A stretch of 5,071 bases of DNA from assembly GCA_916719935.1 (NCBI GenBank), contig CAKAPY010000118.1, forward strand, positions 1 to 5,071, written 5' to 3'. The notes beneath the pieces were generated by a model. That model worked only from the letters and a program-made list of their open reading frames with translations, was not told where the DNA came from and did not search any database. This stretch comes from an uncultured Actinomyces sp. Lineage in GTDB: Bacteria; Actinomycetota; Actinomycetes; Actinomycetales; Actinomycetaceae. Shown piece by piece: positions 1 through 5,071 of the stretch (the stretch's first letter is position 1; each line of letters begins with the position of its first letter). Made by a program: the position numbers and the translations under genes.

Positions 1-446
1 CCGCTGCTGCGCTGGCGAAGCTGGCCGGGATCGGCGACGTGCACGCCGAGCTGCGGCCCGAGGACAAAGCCCGCATCGTCGCCCAGCTCTCCGAGGCCTC
101 ACCGACGGCGATGATCGGCGACGGCATCAACGACGCCCCCGCCCTGGCCGGTGCGACTGTGGGCATCGCGATGGGCGCGACCGGCTCCGACGCCGCGATC
201 GAGTCTGCCGACGTCGCCTTCACCGGGCGCGACCTTGGCCTGATCCCGCAGGCGCTGCGGCATGCCCGCCGCGGCCGGGTGATCATGAACCAGAACATCG
301 TGCTGTCCCTGGCGATCATCGCCGTGCTGCCGCCGCTGGCCATCACCGGCGTGCTCGGCCTGGCCGCGGTCGTCCTCGTCCACGAGGTCGCCGAGGTCGT
401 CGTTATCGCCAACGGGCTGCGCGCAGCGCGTGCCCACAAACGATAG
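1..446 (+). CDS. Heavy-metal P1B-type ATPase, C-terminal part (5' end outside window)
   Basis: The reading frame is open from base 3 and ends at TAG 444-446, giving the last 147 residues of an ATP-driven metal exporter of the inner membrane. The P-domain hinge motif MIGDGINDAPAL is complete (visible residues 37-48), with the two Asp residues that hold Mg2+; it is followed by the GSDAAIESADV segment typical of P1B ATPases. Two closing membrane helices follow (about residues 98-119 and 120-138). The last helix carries HEVAE (127-131). It lacks the DxG seen in ZntA/CadA zinc-cadmium pumps and the SS-containing helix of copper pumps. The His-Glu pair recalls the HEGxT of cobalt-type P1B-4 pumps, so the metal cannot be named safely. 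The phosphorylation DKTGT site and metal-binding N-terminus are outside the window. GC is 72%, far above the genes to its right, which suggests recent transfer. It converges on the trxB operon. Confidence 0.93.
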   Translation, partial: AAALAKLAGIGDVHAELRPEDKARIVAQLSEASPTAMIGDGINDAPALAGATVGIAMGATGSDAAIESADVAFTGRDLGLIPQALRHARRGRVIMNQNIVLSLAIIAVLPPLAITGVLGLAAVVLVHEVAEVVVIANGLRAARAHKR

Positions 447-482
447 GGGTGGCATCGAACGTCATAACTCAGACATTTGCTA
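1..482. mobile_element. Right-hand end of a probable acquired metal-resistance segment
   Basis: Bases 1-446 are 72% GC, while the flanking minus-strand genes are around 50-60%. The change falls where the luciferase-like gene at 480-728 loses its reading frame. The 33 bases between the ATPase stop and that break (447-479) hold no gene and would be the terminal sequence of the inserted segment. Read inward from the break on the minus strand they begin TAGCAAATGTCTGAGTTATG, which may be part of a terminal inverted repeat; I cannot match it to a named family. The other end, the transposase and any target duplication are not in the window, so a deletion or recombination junction is equally possible. 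Confidence 0.5.
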
Positions 483-728
483 GCGCATATCGATAACGCC
501 AGTACCCACTTCGATATGTGCCGTCCGTGCTGCAACCGCAGAAAGAAGCGGTATAGGCGAAGCCCCCTGGGGCGCAAAGTGATGCACCCTGAAGTAGGCT
601 CCATTCACTCCAAGATCATCAGCAGCAACAGATAACTCGATTGCCTGATGAAGGGCATCGCGGCCGCTCAGTCCGTGCCTTCCGTCCCGTGCATAATGTC
701 CAAAGCTCAGGAAACCGAAGGCCTTCAA
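480..728 (-). pseudogene. Luciferase-like (LLM class) flavin monooxygenase, truncated after 82 codons
   Basis: The 82 residues match the N-terminus of bacterial luciferase-like FMN-dependent oxidoreductases: opening MKAFGFLSFGHY, then a first helix (about 24-41), the beta strand with VHHFAP (48-53) and the EVGTGVIDMR strand (73-82). Family members are normally about 330-350 residues, and this strand usually continues with Tyr-Glu-Asn-Pro. Here the frame meets TAG (482-480) straight after the Arg, so about three quarters of the TIM barrel, including most of the flavin pocket, is lost. The start is TTG at 728, three bases after the trxB stop, with AGGTG six bases upstream; the protein alignment begins exactly there. 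Base composition is like trxB, so this is host DNA cut by the segment to its left. The remnant is almost certainly inactive. The substrate of the intact enzyme is unknown. Confidence 0.85.
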
Positions 729-731
729 TAC

Positions 732-1664
732 TTACACCTGAGATTCGAGCCAGTGCTGCGCATCAAGAGCAGCGCGGCAACCGGAACCCGCAGCAGTAAT
801 TGCCTGGCGATAGGTGTGATCAACAGCGTCGCCACAGGCGAAGACACCCGGAAGGTTCGTTGCGGTACCCGGGTCATTGACCAGGATGTAACCGGCCTCG
901 TCCAAAGCAACCTGACCGGAAACTACGGCGGTGCGGGGAAGGTGACCGATGGCAACGAAAACACCATCGGCATCAAGAACGCGAGTCGAGTCATCAACGG
1001 TGGAACGCAAGCGAACACCGGTGACAGCCGAATCGCCCAGAACCTCTTCGACAACGGAGTTCCACGCGAATTCGATCTTCTCATTGGCCAGCGCGCGATC
1101 GGCCATCGCCTTAGACGCACGCAGCTGATCGCGGCGGTGAACGACAGTGACCTTCGAAGCGAACTTCGTCAAGAAGGTCGCCTCTTCCATTGCGGAGTCA
1201 CCGCCACCGACGACGATCACGTGCTTATCGCGGAAGAAGAAACCGTCGCAAGTCGCACAGAAAGAAACACCTCGACCGGAGAACTCTTCTTCGCCGGGAA
1301 CGTTCATATGACGGTACTCGGAACCGGTTGCCAAGATGACGCTGCGAGCCAAGAGGGTTTCATCCTCAAGGGTGATCTTCTTGATATCACCTTCGAGCTC
1401 CAGCGTGTAGGCATCCTCGTAGCGAACATCAGCACCGAACTTTTCGGCCTGCTGACGCATGTTGTCCATCAGCTCCGGGCCAAGGACACCCTCGGGGAAA
1501 CCGGGGAAGTTCTCAACTTCAGTCGTGTTCATCAGGGCGCCACCGGCAGCCAGGGCGCCGGCAACGACAACAGGCTTGAATCCAGCGCGCGCAGTGTAAA
1601 TAGCCGCAGTGTATCCCGCAGGACCGGAGCCGACGATAACGACGTCGTGGATAGTTTCAGACAT
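732..1664 (-). CDS. trxB: Thioredoxin-disulfide reductase
   Basis: A cytoplasmic homodimeric FAD enzyme that passes electrons from NADPH to oxidised thioredoxin. The 310-residue length is normal for the low-molecular-weight family. Visible parts in order: FAD dinucleotide fold VGSGPAG (11-17); redox-active CATC (136-139); NADPH fold VGGGDSAMEE (152-161); HRR (176-178), which fits NADPH preference; and the C-terminal FAD site with FACGDAVDHTYRQAI (about 275-289). All key residues are present, so it should be active. The ATG at 1664 is chosen over an in-frame start at 1718 because AAAGGAG sits five bases before it, because the longer form would overlap the end of murJ, and because family proteins begin just before DVVIVG. 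It lies 26 bases after murJ and is probably co-transcribed with it. No thioredoxin gene follows, although trxA often does in actinobacteria; it must lie elsewhere or have been displaced. Confidence 0.97.
   Translation of the reverse strand: MSETIHDVVIVGSGPAGYTAAIYTARAGFKPVVVAGALAAGGALMNTTEVENFPGFPEGVLGPELMDNMRQQAEKFGADVRYEDAYTLELEGDIKKITLEDETLLARSVILATGSEYRHMNVPGEEEFSGRGVSFCATCDGFFFRDKHVIVVGGGDSAMEEATFLTKFASKVTVVHRRDQLRASKAMADRALANEKIEFAWNSVVEEVLGDSAVTGVRLRSTVDDSTRVLDADGVFVAIGHLPRTAVVSGQVALDEAGYILVNDPGTATNLPGVFACGDAVDHTYRQAITAAGSGCRAALDAQHWLESQV
735..739 (-). promoter_or_regulatory. Ribosome binding site of the truncated monooxygenase, inside the trxB end
   Basis: AGGTG lies six bases before the TTG at 728-726 and overlaps the last codons of trxB. 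It supports the TTG as the true start and suggests translational coupling to trxB. Confidence 0.55.
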
Positions 1665-1669
1665 GATGT

Positions 1670-1676
1670 CTCCTTT
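1670..1676 (-). promoter_or_regulatory. Ribosome binding site of trxB
   Basis: AAAGGAG is followed by five bases (ACATC) and the ATG at 1664-1662. It fills the short murJ-trxB gap and decides the trxB start. Confidence 0.85.
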
Positions 1677-1690
1677 TGAGCAGGTAACGG

Positions 1691-4681
1691 TTACTTCACT
1701 GACAATTCGCTGACCCACGCCCAGGCGCGGCCATCTTGCGATGTTGGCATCTTACGGAAGGTGATGCTGATCGCTTCAGTTTCCACGGGATGTGCCAGCT
1801 TGATGTCCGTCTTGGGAGAGAACGTCGTCGTAGCGATTTCTGTTCCCTCTCGAGGCGTATTGGGATTTACAGCACGTACCACGCCTTCACCACCGGTAGT
1901 CGACGGATCCATATCCAAGGTGATCTCAGAGACCGTCGCCTTCTTCTCGAGCTTGACCAAGATGGTGACCGCGGTCTGGTCCAGGAACTGGTTGTAATCG
2001 AAGTAGCGCGAGTGCCAATTCGTCTTTGCGTCGCCGTCAATCATATTGACGGCCATTTCCTCGTGGTCACCCTTATCGTTTTGCCAGGACAACACGGAAA
2101 CACTGGAAATTACGGGCTTCTCCGTCGCTGCCTGAGTGGCTTCCTGGGTGGGCTGCCCCGATGCCGAGGCAGATGCCGACGCCGATGAGCTTGGCTTAGT
2201 GACCGAGCTGCTGATATCGCTGTGCTTGACAGGGCTGAGGGCGGTTGCACCTGCCCAAATCGTGGCGATGACGGTCAGAACAGCGGCAAAGATAATCGTG
2301 GGTCGCGTGGGATCGATTCCCTTTTCGCCCCCATTTCCCGAGGCCGAAGAACGTGAGTGTTCATCGTGACCCTGAGCGTCGCCGGAGTTTCCACGGCCAC
2401 CGCCAGAGCCTCCGTTACTGCCTCCGCCGGCCTCGGAATGTCCGTGACCGGAGGAGCGACTTGGGGAAGCCGCGGCGGAACCCGCGACGGATGCTGCAGC
2501 CCCTCCGACAACCGCACCCACGGCGAAACCGTGGGGAAGCGGAGCGGGGATACGAGAAGTTGATTCCTGATGCTGAGCCTTAGCGGCGGCCGTCTCAGCC
2601 GAGGCCTCGGCAGCTGCAGCGCCCAAGGGAATACCTGCGGGCGCGGTTGCGTCGACGTCGTACATGCGCGCGGTTGCGGGCAAGGTTGGGACGATGGGGT
2701 GTTCGGGCTTTGCTTGGCTCATCTGGACGCTCCCTTGGGAACCGCGATTGCTGTGAGGAAGGGTTGGGACATTCGCAGGAATGTCCTGCTGGGGTGAATG
2801 AGACGATGCCGCAGGGTGGCCCTCGCCGTCGGGATGAACAACATCATCGAAGGTCGGCACCGAAAGGTCAACAGAAAGGGGAACCCAATGTGGCGTTCCT
2901 TCACGGGGAGTGTGCTGATCCTCGGTAGCCATGGTTTCCTCCTGAGGGGACGGTGCCACACCATTATGAACGCTTTGTGGTTCACGTGTAGGCTGCGCGG
3001 CCGAAAGCAGGTCACATACCGCGATCGGAAGGTGTAAACGCTTGAGCAGGGGACGAATACTGGTTGAAGATTCTTGAGGATTGATCAGACGCATTGCGAC
3101 CATGTACACGACGGTGACGATGATGGCTACCACGCCGAACTTCACGCCCGAAAGCAGCCAGCGCAGGATCTTCGAGGACAGGGTCGTGTAGATTCCCATG
3201 AGCCAAAGAGCGCCAAAACCGATACCGCCGGCAATGACCGCACACGCGCCGTAGGTGAGGTAGGAGCGCGTGATTTCCGAGGAATTCACGTAGCTGTTGC
3301 GCTGACCGACCCAGCGCATCGCAATCAAACCCTGAACGATTCGGCAGACCGTTTCACCAAGAGCCGCACCGATTACCCACCAGCGCACGCCGGTTGCGAA
3401 GTAGATCGACCAACCGACAATGATCTGCAAGATCGTCGGAACAATACCCATCAAGAAGACGGGCTTGGCATCCTCGTAGGCGAAGAAGACGCGCTGGCTC
3501 ATCAAAACGATGCCCGTTGAGGCCACACCGGGCATGAGGGAGACCAGGATCAGCGCGTAGGAAGAAATGAGTTCGGGACGGGCGGTGTTCGTGACAACCA
3601 ACTGCATCATGGGAGCAGCGCCCGCCATGAAGATCGCAGCGGCAAGAACCGTCAGTGAGGTAATCAGGCGAATGCCCGTGTGGTAGTGCTCGGCAACTTC
3701 TTCGTCATTGTCGTCGGCAACCGCGTAGTTCAAACGCGTAAAGATCGCGGTTGCAAGAGAAACAGTGATGACCGACTGCGGCAGCATGAAGATCAAGAAG
3801 GCTGCCGAATACCCCGCCAGGCCCGCGATGGGCATGGGGTTCTGGTTCAGGTAATTATCCGCAATTGAAGCGATCGCGTTCGTTGAAAGAACACCAACCT
3901 GAGACACACCCAAGGTCGCGAAAGTCCAACCCGCAACCTTGGAGGCGGAGCCAAAAGACGTTCCACGGAAGTGGAAATCGGGCTTGAAAGAAACTCCCGC
4001 ACGCCGCATGGGAATGAAGAGGACCAGAGCCTGGCAGACCACACCCAAAGTGGTTGTGATCGACAACAGCCAGAACTGAGGCGATGTGAAGTCAGAGATT
4101 GCGAAATCTTCGTGGGCGCCCCACAGAATAAGGAAAGCCACCAGACCCGCGATTGCAATGATGTTGTTGAGCACCGGCGCCCACATGTAGGGACCGAAGA
4201 CACCGCGGGCATTGAGTAGCTCGCCCAAGAGGTTGTACAGGCCGTAGAAGAAAATCTGCGGGAGACACAAGAATGCGAAAGCAACGGCAAGTGAGCGAAT
4301 GTCTTGGCTGTATCCCGGTGCCATGATGACGATGAGTACCGGTGCCAAGAGAGTTGAAATGAAGGCGACCAGGAACAGAATCGTTCCGGCCAGAGTAATC
4401 AGTCGGTTGATGTAGACCTGACCCTCGTCGCGTTTGAGTGCGCGCACGATCTGGGGAACCAGGACCGCATCGAAAACGCCCGATGCCAGCAGATTGAAGA
4501 TGGTGTTGGGAAGAGTATTAGCCGTTTGGAAAGCCGCGGAGACCGCGCCACCGGCAGAACCCAGGGCCGCCAAGAGCATGGCGGCTTTAATGAAGCCAAG
4601 GACTCGGGAAACCATTGTTCCCGAGGCCATCAGTACGCTGGCTCGAAGAAGTGAGCCGTTGCGGGCCTGGCTTTCACTCAT
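1691..4681 (-). CDS. murJ: MurJ/MviN lipid II flippase fused to a disordered linker, extra TM helix and discoidin-like domain
   Basis: Residues 1-540 form a MurJ core of the MOP exporter superfamily, with about 14 hydrophobic helices (first about 15-40, last about 509-531). It flips lipid II to the outer face of the membrane for peptidoglycan synthesis. The helix-1 motif SRVLGF (25-30) and the LPN of helix 2 (57-59) are conserved. Residues 541-790 are polar, rich in Pro, Ala, Ser and Gly, and probably disordered in the cytoplasm. One helix (about 793-815), a Ser/Ala linker (about 823-850) and a discoidin-like domain (857-996, with IDGDAKTNW at 881-889) follow, the last predicted outside the cell. 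M. tuberculosis MviN (Rv3910) has the same order but with a pseudokinase before the extra helix; none is recognisable here. Start ATG 4681 has GAGGA five bases upstream and overlaps the preceding gene by eight bases. A strong internal start at 2932 may give a second product. Confidence 0.95.
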   Translation of the reverse strand: MSESQARNGSLLRASVLMASGTMVSRVLGFIKAAMLLAALGSAGGAVSAAFQTANTLPNTIFNLLASGVFDAVLVPQIVRALKRDEGQVYINRLITLAGTILFLVAFISTLLAPVLIVIMAPGYSQDIRSLAVAFAFLCLPQIFFYGLYNLLGELLNARGVFGPYMWAPVLNNIIAIAGLVAFLILWGAHEDFAISDFTSPQFWLLSITTTLGVVCQALVLFIPMRRAGVSFKPDFHFRGTSFGSASKVAGWTFATLGVSQVGVLSTNAIASIADNYLNQNPMPIAGLAGYSAAFLIFMLPQSVITVSLATAIFTRLNYAVADDNDEEVAEHYHTGIRLITSLTVLAAAIFMAGAAPMMQLVVTNTARPELISSYALILVSLMPGVASTGIVLMSQRVFFAYEDAKPVFLMGIVPTILQIIVGWSIYFATGVRWWVIGAALGETVCRIVQGLIAMRWVGQRNSYVNSSEITRSYLTYGACAVIAGGIGFGALWLMGIYTTLSSKILRWLLSGVKFGVVAIIVTVVYMVAMRLINPQESSTSIRPLLKRLHLPIAVCDLLSAAQPTREPQSVHNGVAPSPQEETMATEDQHTPREGTPHWVPLSVDLSVPTFDDVVHPDGEGHPAASSHSPQQDIPANVPTLPHSNRGSQGSVQMSQAKPEHPIVPTLPATARMYDVDATAPAGIPLGAAAAEASAETAAAKAQHQESTSRIPAPLPHGFAVGAVVGGAAASVAGSAAASPSRSSGHGHSEAGGGSNGGSGGGRGNSGDAQGHDEHSRSSASGNGGEKGIDPTRPTIIFAAVLTVIATIWAGATALSPVKHSDISSSVTKPSSSASASASASGQPTQEATQAATEKPVISSVSVLSWQNDKGDHEEMAVNMIDGDAKTNWHSRYFDYNQFLDQTAVTILVKLEKKATVSEITLDMDPSTTGGEGVVRAVNPNTPREGTEIATTTFSPKTDIKLAHPVETEAISITFRKMPTSQDGRAWAWVSELSVK
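2159..2191 (-). repeat. Ser-Ala codon repeat in the extracellular stalk of MurJ
   Basis: Alternating TCN/GCN codons encode SSSASASASAS (831-841), just outside the extra membrane helix. It is an imperfect hexanucleotide repeat, with several synonymous differences between units, forming a flexible spacer between membrane and discoidin-like domain. Its length might vary between strains in steps of six bases without loss of frame. Confidence 0.6.
2312..3061 (-). other. Low-complexity cytoplasmic linker region of MurJ
   Basis: This part of murJ encodes residues 541-790, a polar stretch without a recognisable fold. It contains three short VPT[FL] motifs (starting at residues 608, 638 and 664), an Ala-rich part (about 687-702) and a Gly/Ser-rich part (about 740-785, including GGGSNGGSGGGRG at 752-764). 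It takes the place of the pseudokinase of mycobacterial MviN. Thr and Ser are plentiful, so regulation by a PknB-type kinase is conceivable but not shown. Confidence 0.7.
2930..2943 (-). promoter_or_regulatory. Internal ribosome binding site and in-frame ATG within murJ
   Basis: AGGAGG (2943-2938), five bases (AAACC), then ATG (2932-2930) lie in frame with murJ at Met584. This is stronger than the site before murJ itself. Initiation here would give a 413-residue protein ending at 1691: about 200 polar cytoplasmic residues, one membrane helix, a Ser/Ala stalk and the discoidin-like domain, without the flippase core. It falls about 50 residues after the last MurJ helix, just where a separate gene would start. 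It may be a true second start, or a relic of two genes that have fused. The match could also be chance, since it encodes Gln-Glu-Glu-Thr. Confidence 0.5.
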
Positions 4682-5071
4682 TCTGATCCTCTACATCTGG
4701 TTTGGGTGAATCCGAGCTTTCCGGATGATCCGGGTAGCGCGGGGGACGTCCTGCATGAACAAAACCTCCGCTGGAAAGTGGAACGTTCACTGTGCCCTTT
4801 TCGACGCCGCCCATACCGGGAAGATGCGAAGACTCTTCGGTCTGCGAGGACTTCAAACGACGTCGAATGGTCCGAATGATGCCGCCAAGGAAGGCAATTC
4901 CGACAATGACGGTCATGACCGCAGTGGCTGCGTCTTCCCACCCCGCGCGCATTCGCACCAGGACTTTCTGGGAATCATCAAGAACAGCCCCGCTGGGCGT
5001 TGACACCTTATAGGTCACGCGAATATCACCCGAACCAATTGCCGTGACTGGCACATCCACATTCGAGGAGG
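4674..5071 (-). CDS. DUF6049 family membrane protein, C-terminal part (5' end outside window)
   Basis: The frame is open to the window edge and ends at TGA 4676-4674, giving about 131 C-terminal residues. They show the end of an extracellular beta-rich domain (VDVPVTAIGSGDIRVTYKV, then a strand ending KVLVRMRAGWED), one membrane helix (AVMTVIVGIAFLGGII), an arginine-rich stop-transfer stretch (RTIRRRLK) and a polar, Pro/Ser-rich cytoplasmic tail of about 60 residues. This layout and the position just before murJ match the actinobacterial family that includes M. tuberculosis Rv3909 (DUF6049). The function is unknown; steady linkage to murJ suggests a role in the cell envelope. The gene overlaps murJ by eight bases (ATGAGTGA). 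A GTG at 5060 is only an internal codon, because the frame continues upstream without a stop. The assignment rests on the C-terminal pattern and gene order. Confidence 0.8.
   Translation of the reverse strand, partial: SSNVDVPVTAIGSGDIRVTYKVSTPSGAVLDDSQKVLVRMRAGWEDAATAVMTVIVGIAFLGGIIRTIRRRLKSSQTEESSHLPGMGGVEKGTVNVPLSSGGFVHAGRPPRYPDHPESSDSPKPDVEDQNE
4687..4692 (-). promoter_or_regulatory. Ribosome binding site of murJ
   Basis: AGAGGA is followed by five bases (TCAGA) and the ATG at 4681-4679. It lies inside the last codons of the upstream gene, which ends in TGA four bases into murJ, so translation of the two is probably coupled. Confidence 0.7.

Noticed and set aside
99..455. Minus-strand open frame of 118 codons opposite the ATPase
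   Set aside because: High GC leaves few stop codons in the opposite strand; the translation is low-complexity Asp/Gly/Arg-rich, while the plus strand has clear P-type ATPase motifs.
447..482. Tn3-type inverted repeat suggested by GGGG at 446-449
   Set aside because: In Tn3 elements the GGGG is at the outer tip. Here it is on the inner side, next to the ATPase stop, and the outer side does not fit.
447..500. Bidirectional terminator between the converging ATPase and monooxygenase genes
   Set aside because: Only short palindromes (GCTAGC, TATCGATA) are present; there is no stable GC-rich stem followed by a T run on either strand.
648..1679. Long plus-strand open frame of 343 codons opposite trxB
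   Set aside because: It is the antisense shadow of trxB, whose FAD, CATC and NADPH motifs are all intact; the shadow protein shows no domain and has no good ribosome binding site.
1665..1690. Separate promoter for trxB
   Set aside because: The gap is 26 bases and is mostly ribosome binding site; a promoter inside the end of murJ cannot be excluded, but no -35/-10 pair is convincing.
1665..1718. Longer trxB starting at 1718
   Set aside because: It would overlap murJ by 28 bases and add 18 residues not typical of the family, and the strong AAAGGAG is placed for the ATG at 1664.

Overview
The window looks like a chromosomal segment of a mid-GC actinobacterium carrying a high-GC foreign piece at its left end. 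Codon use and protein families point to the Actinomycetaceae or a bifidobacterium-like relative, but the genus cannot be fixed from the sequence. The host genes on the minus strand sit at roughly 50-60% GC in the lines I counted by hand, while the first 446 bases are 72% GC.

Layout, in transcription order on the minus strand from the right edge: the C-terminal end of a DUF6049-type membrane protein (5071-4674); murJ, a 996-residue lipid II flippase with a long disordered extension, an extra membrane helix and a discoidin-like C-terminal domain (4681-1691); trxB, thioredoxin reductase (1664-732); and the first 82 codons of a luciferase-like flavin monooxygenase (728-480). Junctions are an 8-base overlap, a 26-base gap and a 3-base gap, so this reads as one operon. 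DUF6049, murJ and trxB occur in the same order near the replication origin of many actinobacteria (in M. tuberculosis Rv3909, Rv3910 and trxB2), which suggests an origin-proximal location. The usual downstream trxA is not seen; the luciferase-like gene takes its place.

On the plus strand at the left edge is the last part of a heavy-metal P1B-type ATPase, converging on the operon. Its stop codon lies only 33 bases from the point where the monooxygenase reading frame is cut off. The GC drop at the same point suggests that a metal-resistance element, or a rearrangement bringing one in, has broken the monooxygenase gene. No transposase is visible; the rest of the element would lie to the left.

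The most unusual point is inside murJ. Between the flippase core and the extra-membrane half there is an in-frame ATG (2932-2930) preceded by a full AGGAGG at ideal spacing. This could make a separate 413-residue protein (disordered cytoplasmic part, one membrane helix, discoidin-like outer domain) as well as the fused 996-residue one. The pseudokinase that occupies this position in the mycobacterial MurJ (MviN) is absent. No RNA genes, CRISPR arrays or convincing terminators were seen, and there is no gene-free stretch longer than about 33 bases.
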